A stretch of 64,000 nt of DNA from Leishmania donovani (Eukaryota > Euglenozoa > Kinetoplastea > Trypanosomatida > Trypanosomatidae). A program made the position numbers and the translations under genes. Below, one piece after another: positions 21,287-32,281 of the stretch; position 1 is the stretch's first letter, and the number at the start of each line of letters is the position of its first letter. Location of the stretch: contig NC_018238.1 in assembly GCF_000227135.1 (NCBI RefSeq), forward strand, positions 402,432 through 466,431. The letters run 5' to 3'. The notes beneath the pieces were generated by a model. That model had not been told where the DNA came from. It did not search any database and was given only the letters and a program-made list of their open reading frames with translations.

Positions 21287-24200
21287 TTCGGCAAACCCAA
21301 TCTACGAAGGTACGCAAGCTAGATTCGAGCTTCCTTTTTTTTTTTGTGCTCTCTAACCCGGCCTCTTCACGCCCTTTCTCTCTGTTCTCCCGCAGTCACA
21401 CTTCTTCTCTTTCCGTTGGCCGGATCACTGTGATATCGAGTGCAACGTCGTGTTACCGTCCATCTACTAATCGCTTTTCGTTGCTTTACGGTTGTTTTCC
21501 TTTGCTTTTTCACATACCTTTTCTCTGCTCGATTTTGTGTTGCGTTCAGTTTTGCTCCCTTTCGCCGTGTGTGTCTGTCTGTCCCGTCGTCGTTGTCCGC
21601 CACTCCTCCTCCTCCTTCCTCCTCCGCGTCTTCTTGTTTTCTGTTTCTCCCTTCCTGCACCGACTTCGTCTGAGTTTTCCCTTTTCTTTTTTTCCCTTTC
21701 TCGGGCTCTTTTCTGTTGTCTCGCCTTGGTTCTGCGTGTTTACGTTGTATGTAGCGTATTTGGCGGCGCGGAATACCCCCCTCACTCGTCTTCTTGATAT
21801 TCTACTCTCTTTGGTGTCGACCGATACGCATACAACGAAACGGACGAACAGCAACATCCTAGAAGGATACGGGAAGCCGTCCCTACCACCACTCAGCTTG
21901 GGGGTGGGGTGTGCTACGGAGCTCGGTGCGACGCCTAACGCGATTGTGTGCGTGCCTATGTATGTATGCATCTGCGTGTGTGCGTGTGTGTGTGATCGTT
22001 TTTCGTCCTTGCCCTTGCTAGCCTGCTAACTGTCTCCCCTGTGTTTGCTTCTCCTCGATTGGACACTTTTTTTTTCAGCTTGTATCCCGTCGTTTTTCTC
22101 TTCCCTCTCCCCTCCTGTACTTTGACTTCTGCAAGCGCTGAAAGCAACTGACAGCGCTCCTCGGTGGTCTCTCGCTCGCTCTTTCTTTTTCTTTTGCTCG
22201 CCTTACGTTTCTTTTCTGTTCGTCACTCTTTTTTTTTTCGTTTTAGTTGTTTCCTTCGTGCGCACTCGAAGGGGGTGGGATCGGCGTGACGGTGGCTACA
22301 TGCTCACGCCTTCTCTAAGGCACCTGCGTCTACCTGAGTACGTGTACGTTTCTCTTCACAAGCGTTTTCGTTTTTTTTTTTAGTCATTTCCTCCCGCTGT
22401 GGCGTAACGCTGGAGTGTTTTCTCTGTCCTGCCTCCTTGTGTGTTGCTCGCTTTCTCTGCTTGCCTGCCTGCCTGCCTGTGTGTGTGTGTGTGTGCACAC
22501 GCTCTGCCTCTGCTTGTCTTACACACGTACGTACATACCTATCATTTGATCTTCGGCGTTTTCGTTTTTTTTTTTTTGTGTGTGCGCGTGTGTGTGTCAC
22601 GCTTGTGTTTCTCACGCGTGCACCCCACCGCCCATCCCCAATCAATCTCTCTCCCACCACTTCTTCTCTCCTTCGCCCTCCACCACCACCACCACACTTC
22701 CACTCCATTTTTTTTTTTCCTTCTGCATCGACCCTCTCTCTTGAATATCGTTTTTGTTTATTTTGTTCCTTTGTCTTCTGTCTCCCACACCTCCATCACA
22801 CATTTTTCGTTCCCCTCTGTTTCGCTTCTGTTTTGCTGCCCACTTCCACGCATCCCTCCTCCCACTTTCCGCTCCACCTCCTCTTCTTTCGACTTTTCTT
22901 CACGTTCTTATTCACAGAAACGTTGTTGTTGTTTCTTCTTTCGATCGTGTGCACCGCCGCCGCCTCTTCTCGTTACCATCATTCGCCCTTCATCCTTTTT
23001 TTTTATCATCTTCTTGTTCTCCTGAACTGAATTAAGCTTTTTTTTCGTTTCTTGTCGTCCTGCGGGTCTTTCTGCGTCACACGGTGCGTGTGATCCCTCC
23101 TGTCGGCGTGCACCGGTGTGCTGACCCCCTCCCTGCCCCCCTCCACCGCTTTTTTGTTTCTGTTCTCTCCCTCCCCACCTTCTGTGACCCACCCGTGCCA
23201 CTGCAAGGCCGACCCCCTCCCCCCGCTGTCCCTCCTATCCCCCTCTCACTCCGTCTTGTCCACGACACTACATTTCACGGTTTTTCTTTGTGTCGCCACC
23301 TCCCGCCACACCCGTGACAACTGTGGAAGTAGCACAACACTCACAAACGAGGCAAGCACTCATAATACCCCCCTGAAAACGGAAGGGACGACAACGAGTC
23401 TAAGCGGCGCGCGTGTCGGAGGCACAGGAACGTTAGCGAGAGGAATGACGGGTCAGCATCTTCAAGGAGTGGATGCAAACCAAACACTTTTTTTTTACAT
23501 ATCAGTGCACACACACACACACATACACAAACTTAATCAGAACACCTCCACACCAAGGAAACGCCGTCCGGGGGAGGGGGTAAGGGCAGAAAGAGAGCTC
23601 CCAGCGCTCTGCTTCACATAAAACGCCCAACCTTCCTTCCTTCCACACCGTCATATCTGTACGCTCCTGCCGTCTCTTTTTATTTTGGAGGGAGAGAGGA
23701 ACCTCTTTCTCCGTGTCTTGTGTGTGCGCTCCTCTTCGTTTCGCGTTGTGAACTGATTTCGTGTTTTCAAATTTAGCTGCGTCGTTTCTCGCGGCTTGCG
23801 TCCCTCCTCCCGCCTTTATTCTTTTTTTTTTTGCATCAATCGGCGGGCTGCACTCACTGTCGACCCCTTTTCGGGCACTCTGCGTCTTTGTGCTGGTTTT
23901 GCCTTAGCGCGCCCAACGTAGTCGACAGGGGGGGGCAACAGCGGTGCGTCGATACATTCAACGCTGCAGCGGGTCACGCTGAAAAAAAACAAGGAATCGA
24001 GGGAGGGGGGGTTGGGTGGGTGGGTGGAGCAGAGTTTGGCGCGAGGAACGTCGGCTTTGGGCAAGCGGCGCTCCCAATCCCCCCTTTTCTTTTTGTCCCC
24101 GCACCCCTTTTGCTTGCCCAGCCCGGCAAGGAGCGCTTCGAAACAACGAGGAGGAGGAAGGCACCGCCACACATACACCTTTTGAGCACGCACTGCGATA

Positions 24201-25377
24201 CACAGACGAGGAAACAACGCATTCACATATTAGACACAGAAAACCTGCAGTACGCATACACAAAACAAATATATAGACATACAGAGGCATAATTCGCGAA
24301 GACACTCGCGCAGGGTCGCCGAACCCCCTCACACATACACACACACACACAGGCGCACATACACAACCCCTGGCGCTCTTGTAGTGTCCACGCTGCTGCA
24401 CAATACCCCTCCCTCCCTTCCGCTTACCCGCCCCACCGTTTCAGGTGCTCACAGCGCTCCACACTCACCCAACGCCGAAATAAGCGTAGTCCTCATCGGT
24501 ATCACTGGCCGACATATACACCCTCACTCATACGGGGAACGTGTGCACGAAGCAGGACAGCAACGTGAGCGTGTCCCCTCGTGTTGTCGTCCCTGCTCTT
24601 CTCCCTCTCCCATCGTATTCCACTCTCTGCACACCCCCGACCCACCCTCTGCCTCTCTCCGCTTCTTTTCTCTTTTTTTTTTCCCATTCTGGCTTCTCGT
24701 GCTCCCATCTCCCTCTCAGTGACGCCGTCGCCCTCGCCCTTCCTGCAAGCCCACCTTCCTCTCGGTCGAGTCGTGGGCGTTGCGCTTGATCTCGTTGCAC
24801 CATCATTGTCATCTTTCTTCTTTTTTTTTCGAAAGCGAGGCACCTCAACGTGCAGCGGCGGACCCTTTCGTTTTGGACCGCTCCACTCCGCCTTCGCTTC
24901 TTACGCGCTTGCTCGACGACGCTAGTGTGCTGGTTTGGTGCGCGTCCGTTGTGTTCCGGGTCGTTATTTTTCTGCTTCCGTTTTGTGTGTGTGTGCGTGC
25001 GTGTTTCTTTTTTTTTCCATTTCCTAGGTACGCCTTTCGCTGGCGACTGTTGGGGAGGGCAAGAGAGAGAAAGATAGGCGGAGGGCGGCGAGGCACAAAA
25101 GTGGTGCCTGTGTTTGCTCTCCGTCTCCTTGTCCGGCGAAGGCCACGACTCTGTCTTTTATGTGCGTGCGCGTGAAAGTTTGGTGTTGGTCTCCTCTGCG
25201 TCGGCACGCTTCCCTCGCTCTGTTCTGCATACTCCGTGTGCGTTTTTTTTTTTTCCGTGCTTTCCTCTTTGGCTACCCGTAGTTTCTGTGCGTGTGCGTG
25301 TGTGGTCTTTCTTTGCCGCCTTCCCTCCCCTCCTCTCCTCTTCGCCCCTTCTCGCGCGTGTGTGTCTGGTGTGATCT

Positions 25378-25457
25378 CTCCCGTTCTCTTTCACGACCCT
25401 TTCGTTTTTTTTTTTCTCGTTGTTGTTGTTGTTTTCTGCCGTGCCCTCGTTGCTAAG
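25378..25457 (+). promoter_or_regulatory. Predicted trans-splice acceptor for the RRM-like gene
   Basis: A T-rich tract with TTG repeats at about 25400-25450 is followed by the first AG at 25456-25457, giving a 109-nt 5'UTR. Confidence 0.55.
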
Positions 25458-25566
25458 GGAGACACTCTCTAAGCGCGCCCCATACATCTATACACCTCCA
25501 CACCGACAGGCTTGCAAAGGCGCACGCACACAAACCGGATTGTTCAGACGGGTGATCGCTGACTTC

Positions 25567-28350
25567 ATGTGCACGCGATTGAGCATGAGCAGCTACCACC
25601 ACAACCCGTACCGGCAATCGTCCGCCTCGTATACTCCGCAGCAGGCCTCTCATCAACCGCAGGGGCAGTCGCACACTGCCACCCGCGCCTCGGCGCAGCC
25701 ACCACCGCCGCCTCCGGCCGCTGATACGGATGATTCCATCAGCCGACTCTCGAGCCAGAGCTTCTCTGACTCCATCAGGGGGGCGCTTGCCCATTCGATG
25801 CTGCCTGTTGCGCGCGCCGTCTCAGTTACAGGCAGCGCGCGTGCGGGCGGCCCGGCGTCTGCGTCGACCTCCACGCATTCCCATCCCTTCAGCAGTGTCG
25901 TGAACATGGCAATGGGCGGGACGGCAGCGCTGGCGACTTCGACGACAGCCACCATGCCCGCCCATGACTTTGTAGCGTGCCGTGAGCGCCCGACACTGTT
26001 TTCTTCGCCGTTCGATGGTGTGAACTCGCAGCACCAGTCGCTGAACTCGCCGCTGCACGGACTTCCACTGCCGCGGTCGCGGCACAGCGCCGATGCCGGT
26101 GGCGACGATTTACCGCTCGCCGAGAACACCGTGGGCTCGCTGCCGAGCGCGAGCACCCCCACTCGGTGCTCTGCCGCTCCCCTGCGGTCGCGCCAAGCGC
26201 TGTCGAACGCGCAGTCTCTAAGCTCCACGATTGCTCTGGAGCGGCACTCCTTCTCCGACTGGTATGCGACGGCGGCGTGGGAAGACCCATCCACCGGCTC
26301 GTGCCCGAGCAGCAGCAGCTGGTCTCTGCTGAACCAGCCGCAACCGCGCAACACTGCCCGCGCGATGGCGTCTTCACCGATCTCCCCTGTCGACACAGTC
26401 GCCACGACGCTCTTCATCGATGGTCTGCCTGCGTTCATCGAGAACAAGTGGCAGCTGCAGCCTTATGTGCCACCACAGGGATTGGTGGCGCTTCGTGTAA
26501 AGAGCTCGCGAGGCAGGAACGTCGGCTTCGCCGTCTACGACAGCATCGCAGCCGCGCGGGAAGCCTTGACGTGGTTCAAGCAGATGCTGATCATCAAGGA
26601 AGTGGTACAGACTTCCACATTCGGCGCACCACCCGCTGCCGAGTCCGCGCGAGGGACTGAGGCGCCGCCTGCCCTTGCGTGCGGTGACCGCAGTGCGCCG
26701 CCCGCTGGCGGGACGAGTGATTGCTTCCCCAGCTCGCCGGTCGAGTCGGAGCCGACGCCGCTGGAGTACGAGGAGTACCTCTGCACCCAGTCAGTGCCCG
26801 GCCAGTTTGCATCTTTGCTGCGGAGGTGCACCCTTCTGCGAGCGGAGTGGGCCCGAAGCTTGGAGACTCCGCACCCACCCACTAACGTGGCGGCCGCTGC
26901 TGCTGCCGCTGCCAGCTCTCTCGCCTCCTCCCCCTTGTCCTACCCACCATCGCCGTGGGGGACGGCAGCGGCGGTGATCCGTCCACCGCAGCCACCACCG
27001 ATGGCGATGGCGGCGCCGCACTTAGGCCGAGAGCCGAGCCACGACGGCGGCGACAGCTACTCGCAGGTGTCAGAGCCTGCCCGGCCAGCGTCAACACTAC
27101 AGGCAGCTCCTCATCATCCACTGCCGTCGCCCATCGCGTGGTCTCCGGGTTTGCAGTCTCCTCAGCAGCCACTAAACCCTTGCGCCGCTGTCGGCTGTGC
27201 TGAGGCACAGGCCACACACCCGCCAGCGCATAACCCGTCGTTTCCGTCAACGCCGCACCACGCGCTTTCGCCGGTGACGCGCCGCGTTTGGGCTTCCTCG
27301 GCACCATCAGCGCCGTTGCAGAGGCCGGAGATGCGCTGCTACTACGGCTGCGGCGCCGCTAAGAAAGCCTACCACCAACACGCGCATTCCACCACTTGCC
27401 AACCTCCTTTTCCTGCGCATTGGGGCTCGCACGTGGCTGAGCGCAGCGATGCGCGTGAGCGGGTGGATGCCTGGCGAGGCGCACCACCAGAGCCGCCAGC
27501 ACTGCCGTACCGTCAAGACGAACCACATCTGCAGCAGCGCCACGCGTCTTACCATCACCACCGGCATTCGAGTGAGCCTCCCCTCCCTTCCCGTACGCTC
27601 TTTGTGCGCCTCATCCACAACTTCGACGCACCCGGGTACCTGCAGCAAGACCAGGTGCGCAGCAGCACCGGCAGCAGCACAGGTAGTGCGAGTGCGATGC
27701 ACATGAAGCCGTTCACGACGGTGGGGCTACCACCAACCATTGAAGGTTCAGTGACCGCGCCGGGGACTACCACTGCGTACGCCGAGGAAGCTGCGCCGCC
27801 GACACCGACGCGGCTTGTATCGCAGACCACCCCCTCGCTACAGGTGCCACCAACGAGCGGTGCCGCAGGCACCCGCCTGCTGGTCTCGGCCGTGCCGCAC
27901 CATCACCACCACATGTGCTACCAATCGTCGTCCTCGCCAACCTCGACGGCGACCCCGCATCTGCGCAGTCCGCTGGATAACCGAGGTACACAAGCGTATT
28001 CCTCATTGCAGCCACCACCGTCTTCGCAGCTGACGGGCCCATGTGCTGACCGTCATGGCGGCGGCGCTGGTGCTGCCGACGAAGCCCTCTCGCGGCCGTC
28101 GCCGAACGCAGAGGACCGCGAGTTCTTCCGCTTCGCACAGAGCGTGCTGCGCGAGGAGTACTTCTCCGAGAAGTTTGCCGGCTTCCTCCGGTACCGCGAG
28201 TTCTTGCGTCCGCCGTACTACGGCGGCTGTTTTGTGCTCTTTGAGCGAGGAGAAGACATGCAGCGCTGCCTCCAGTGGATGCGCAAGGACGAGCGGCTCA
28301 TGAAGTTGTTTGCAGTCGCACCCGCCCGCAACGACAGCTTCGGCCCTTGA
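25567..28350 (+). CDS. RRM-like RNA-binding protein, His/Pro/Ser-rich
   Basis: The 927-residue product is mostly disordered, rich in Ser, Pro, His and Ala, with runs of His near its second half (HHHHH around 778). An RRM-like unit is visible at about 279-345: TLFIDGLP as the first strand (RNP2 position), then VALRVKSSRGRNVGFAVYDS as the RNP1 region, then AAREALTWFK as the second helix. A second candidate begins at TLFVRLIHNF near 677. The ordered C-terminus (about 850-925) contains GGCFVLFERGEDMQRCLQWM, which resembles the last strands and helix of an RRM. A role in mRNA binding or stability is inferred from this. The frame is open upstream only to a TTG at 25420; the first ATG is 25567, with a second at 25585. 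No specific orthologue was recognised. Confidence 0.7.
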   Translation: MCTRLSMSSYHHNPYRQSSASYTPQQASHQPQGQSHTATRASAQPPPPPPAADTDDSISRLSSQSFSDSIRGALAHSMLPVARAVSVTGSARAGGPASASTSTHSHPFSSVVNMAMGGTAALATSTTATMPAHDFVACRERPTLFSSPFDGVNSQHQSLNSPLHGLPLPRSRHSADAGGDDLPLAENTVGSLPSASTPTRCSAAPLRSRQALSNAQSLSSTIALERHSFSDWYATAAWEDPSTGSCPSSSSWSLLNQPQPRNTARAMASSPISPVDTVATTLFIDGLPAFIENKWQLQPYVPPQGLVALRVKSSRGRNVGFAVYDSIAAAREALTWFKQMLIIKEVVQTSTFGAPPAAESARGTEAPPALACGDRSAPPAGGTSDCFPSSPVESEPTPLEYEEYLCTQSVPGQFASLLRRCTLLRAEWARSLETPHPPTNVAAAAAAAASSLASSPLSYPPSPWGTAAAVIRPPQPPPMAMAAPHLGREPSHDGGDSYSQVSEPARPASTLQAAPHHPLPSPIAWSPGLQSPQQPLNPCAAVGCAEAQATHPPAHNPSFPSTPHHALSPVTRRVWASSAPSAPLQRPEMRCYYGCGAAKKAYHQHAHSTTCQPPFPAHWGSHVAERSDARERVDAWRGAPPEPPALPYRQDEPHLQQRHASYHHHRHSSEPPLPSRTLFVRLIHNFDAPGYLQQDQVRSSTGSSTGSASAMHMKPFTTVGLPPTIEGSVTAPGTTTAYAEEAAPPTPTRLVSQTTPSLQVPPTSGAAGTRLLVSAVPHHHHHMCYQSSSSPTSTATPHLRSPLDNRGTQAYSSLQPPPSSQLTGPCADRHGGGAGAADEALSRPSPNAEDREFFRFAQSVLREEYFSEKFAGFLRYREFLRPPYYGGCFVLFERGEDMQRCLQWMRKDERLMKLFAVAPARNDSFGP

Positions 28351-28462
28351 GTATACGACTTGCTGGCACGCCCGTTCATCTCCAGCGCTTGCTGGGATCT
28401 GGGCTGCTGGTGTGGGGGCGAGCTTGGGGCAGATGTTGTGTGGCCGTGCTTGCTCTTTCCTT

Positions 28463-28488
28463 TGTGTGTGTGTGTGTGTGTGTGTGTG
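28463..28488. repeat. (TG)n microsatellite
   Basis: About 13 TG units begin 113 bases after the stop of the RRM-like gene. Confidence 0.95.
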
Positions 28489-28864
28489 CCCGCAATGTAT
28501 TTAAAGGGATCGCGTGCACACACAGGTGGGTGACGGGTGGTGGTGATACACTGCCCGCATCGGGCACCACGGTGCGTGTGCATGTATGTATGTATGCGTG
28601 TGTGTGTGTGCTTATCCCCTCTCTCTCTTTCTCTGCGAGTGTGTGGCCACGACCTCCACTCATCTTAAAAAAAAAAAACTATTTGAAATGAAAATTTTTC
28701 CCTACCGCCCTCCTCTCCTTTGTTTGCGCCTGTGTGTGTATTCTCCTCCCTCACCTTCCCTTTTTGTTTTGCTTGAGTTTTTTATTTTATTTTTTTTTCT
28801 GCGTAGTACCATGTATCGCTTACGATAGCTTCTATTTCGGCTCCTCTCCACCCTCTCTTTTTAA

Positions 28865-28883
28865 TATATATATATATATATAT
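28865..28883. repeat. (TA)n microsatellite
   Basis: Nine TA units sit inside a locally AT-rich block, which is unusual against the GC-rich background. Confidence 0.9.
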
Positions 28884-29461
28884 TGTGTATTTAATATATC
28901 GTTCATATAGTTAATACGTTTGGTTGTTGGTTGACTGTATTTGTATCTGATGTTTTTCTTTTTTGGTCGTGTGTTTCGTGTTCCTCTTCATTCTTGCATG
29001 TGCGACTGTCTATTTTACTATTATGGCTCGATCTTTTTTTTTCGTTCCTTTTTTTTCTCTGTGTATCCATCGACATCAGAAGTATCACCTTGTCTGCCAT
29101 ATCTCTCGCTTCCACTCTCGCCTCTTCTCCTCTCCTTTTCATTCAGCATCTATCTCCCTCTCAATATACCGTATTTTCTTGTTCGGCGCGTTTCTTTCTC
29201 TGTATCTCTCTGTGTGTGCATGTCTGCCTGCCTGTCTGTGTGCATGTATGTCGGTCGGCGTGTTTTCTCTCCCGCGCCTCTCCGCACTTTTTTATTTATT
29301 TTTATATTTTCGCCCTTTTCATCTCCGTTGTTTTAAAGTGTTCTCTCTTTTTTTCTTACGTGTCTCCTTGAGTAGCACGTGCTCTATCTGTGCCTGCGCC
29401 TGTGCCTGTGTGTGTGTGGAGTCGGAGCAGGGCCAGGTGAAGCGCCAACACACACCGACAC

Positions 29462-29500
29462 CACACACACACACACACAAGGCACACACACACACACACA
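29462..29500. repeat. Paired (CA)n microsatellites
   Basis: Two CA arrays of about nine units each are separated by AGG. Confidence 0.9.
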
Positions 29501-32228
29501 AACCGCCGATACGCGGACACACCCCTCTCGCGTTTGGAGCAACGTGGCTCTGACACCTCTTTTTATTTTATTTGCGGTTCTTCCCTTTTCCACCTTTTCT
29601 GTTCGTCCTTCGCGCCTTCGCCTCCCCACGAGCCGTGTTGCGTCGTTCTTTTCTATTTTCCTTTTTTGCTTTTCTCTCAACGATGCCACCCGTTGCGTTT
29701 TTGGTGTTTGGGTTCATTACATTTTTTTTCGTGTTTTTTTTTTTTCCGTGCTTCATGCGTGTGTCGGCGTGGCGGCCTCTTCCGCTGCTGTCAGCTCGAC
29801 ACCCGCACACACTCGCCCGGAAAGGAAAGCGCGACAACAAAAGAGGGCTGCCGGGGAGATGTAGGCGGATAAAAAAGGGGGAAAGAAGACGCTCAAGATG
29901 CGTGCAAGGGCTTTTTTTATTTTGTTTTATGTCCTTGTCATTGTTTTGCTCTTGTTAGCGTGCTAACGTGTTTTCTCGTCACGCGCCGTCACCAAAAAAA
30001 TTATTTTTCCTCTTCTTCGTCTTTCCGTTTCATGCTCGTTTTTTCTTGTTTTCTGGGTTTCTTTCATTTTTTTTTGTGCTTCCCGTTGGCCTCTTATGTT
30101 TTGTACGTCACCACAGGGTGCCTTCGCCACTGCCCATGCGCTCAACAACAAGAAGCGATATTTCGCACGCCTCCGCTTACGCGCACACACGACGCTGTCA
30201 TGTCTGCACCGCGAATGCTGGAAGTAAGGAGAGACGCAGTGGTTAACGAAAAACAATCAAGCAAAAAGAAGAAAAACGAAAAGTGTGGCGAGGAAGGAGG
30301 AGGGAGGGGGCGCGGATGGGCTAGAGACGCGTGAGCCGGTCCGTCGAACTGCCCTCTCCCTCTCTCTCATCGAAAGCGGCCCGAGATGTTTTCGCTTCGC
30401 ACCGCCACCATTCTCTTTCGCCTTTTCAGTCCCTTGCGACTGTGCTAACGAAAAGTGACGACGTTGCACCGTCACTCCCACCTCTCTTCCGCTCCTTTGG
30501 TCCTCCGGTTCTCATCGCACATGCCCTCCGTAGATTTCTGCTTTTCTCATTTTCTTTCTGTGAATGCAAGTCACGTCTTCCCTCTTGTTTTTCGTCTTGG
30601 TCTATTTCTGTTTCCGTTTCCCCCCTTTTTGTGCGTGTGATTGGTTGCCGAGGATCCGCGTCGGCGCTGTCTGCCTCTTCCGCTTCCTCACTGCATCTGG
30701 TGTCCGCCGGACACCCATTCATCCATGAAGCGAACAACAACAATACGAGGAAGGAGCGAACGAAAAAAAAAGTGAAACCGGTCGCCTGTCGTTTCTGTAT
30801 CGTTTTCTTTTTTTTTTTTGGTCTTCAGGCGTGCTTGCTTTTTTGTTTCGTGTGCGTGTTTTACGGTACGCATAGTGTTGTCGTCTCCGCTCGACCCCCT
30901 CTTCGCACTCTCCCCTCCCCTCCCCCCATCCTCCCCCTTCACACATGTATCCTCTCCCTATCAACCTCTCTATCGATATATAGGTATGCCTCTTTATATG
31001 TATTGCACGTGTAGCACGGTGTATCCGAGCGTATCTTGTATTCCTTTGTTTTTTTTTTACCTTTCCTTTTTTTCCCTTGCTTTTCCCTCTCTCTAGCACG
31101 GACGCACACAGATACACGCGCACCATTTACGTGTGCACTGCGCCCATGTGTCAAGGGGGAGGGGGGACACCGCAGGAGGCGGGGCAGGGGAACGAGGAGG
31201 CAGGACAACAACACAGGAACCCAACACGGGAAGGGCCGAGAAGCAACGAAATCAGAGCACTGTTGTTGTCGCAGCACAAGCACCGCCAGAGCAGCATCAT
31301 GCATTCTCAACATGTATGCTGTGTGTGTGTGTGTGTGTGTGCGGGCTGCGACAACAACTCCTGGTGTTCTGAGCCCAACAGGCCCCCTCCCCTTCCCCCT
31401 CCCTTCTAGCTGTCCCCTCTCTCGCCGTCCCTATGCCAGATCCTCAGAGATTGCCCGTCTCTTTATATATGTACATGTACACACGTGTGTGCGGTACTGA
31501 AGGGAAGAAAAAAAAAGGGATAAGACAACGTAAGACGGCAAGAAAAACCGAAAAGAGAGTAGCAAGAAGTCATGCAACCCCATCCATGGGAAGGAAAACT
31601 GACATCAAAAACAACAAGACGACGAACCAAGTGCACCAGCACGACGACTTCGAACGACAGAGAAAACAAGAAATGTAAAAAAAGTCGGAGGAAGGGGAGG
31701 GAGCATCGACAGCAGTTGAGGCACAAGCGCATGTCAAGCGCAACGGAAGAGGTGAAAGCGGGAAGGGGAGAGTGCCCGGCTAGACTGCACATGGAAAGGT
31801 GCGCATCGGTGCCCATGCTTGCATGCCTGCATGCCTGCCTGCCTGGTGTACGGATGCACAGGTCTCCGGAACCCCTGCCTCTCTCGGCTCTCCGCACTCG
31901 CAGCTGAAAGATGGCAAGGCTTTCGCCGGTGCTCTTCTTCCTGCTGCCTCTGCTCGTCTTCCCGTGTTTCTGCATGGAGACACTCACGTGCTCGCTTGCT
32001 GTATTGAGTGTGTGCGTCTCTGTGAACTCGACTCATTGTGCCGCACCAACGCTCGCTTTCCTCTTCCTCTCGCTCATCTTGACGTGAACGGCCTTCTTCA
32101 TTCCTACACCCCCCTCCCTTACCCGCTGGTGATAGCTGAACGTCCCCACAACAAAACGCGCACAATACAACCACAACCATAACGTGGTTAGCTTATCTTT
32201 CCGTACATTGCCTTTCGTATTCTGTTTA

Positions 32229-32264
32229 ATTTCTTTCGTTTTTTTTTTCTGTTTTCCCGCTGAG
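32229..32264 (+). promoter_or_regulatory. Predicted trans-splice acceptor for SEC61 alpha
   Basis: A strong T-rich tract is followed by AG at 32263-32264, leaving a 17-nt 5'UTR before the ATG. Confidence 0.65.
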
Positions 32265-32281
32265 CGTCCTCATCCGCCATC

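Larger units (their letters stand above)
15905..25566. other. Exceptionally long stretch without a convincing gene
   Basis: Nearly 9.7 kb lack a supported coding sequence. From 17.4 to 25.4 kb the + strand is mostly C/T with T-runs of 9-12, CA/TG arrays, a hexanucleotide array at 21216-21286 and a CAT repeat near 20067-20088. The part at 15.9-17.3 kb is compositionally different, with few repeats, and contains an antisense coding-like segment near 16.72-16.87 kb. It may be a very long 3'UTR of the dehydrogenase-like gene, or it may hold noncoding RNAs that cannot be recognised by reading. Confidence 0.55.
28351..32281. other. Long intergenic/UTR region with AT-rich and microsatellite blocks
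   Basis: No supported gene is seen in 3.9 kb. The stretch holds TG arrays at 28463-28488 and 31317-31341, a TA array at 28865-28883 inside an AT-rich block (28660-29360), and paired CA arrays at 29462-29500. Long T-runs follow through 31.1 kb. Most is presumably the 3'UTR of the RRM-like gene. Confidence 0.6.

Noticed and set aside
21211..22029. 272-codon + strand frame starting with Thr-His repeats
   Set aside because: It is created by the hexanucleotide array and T/C-rich sequence; there is no ordered segment.
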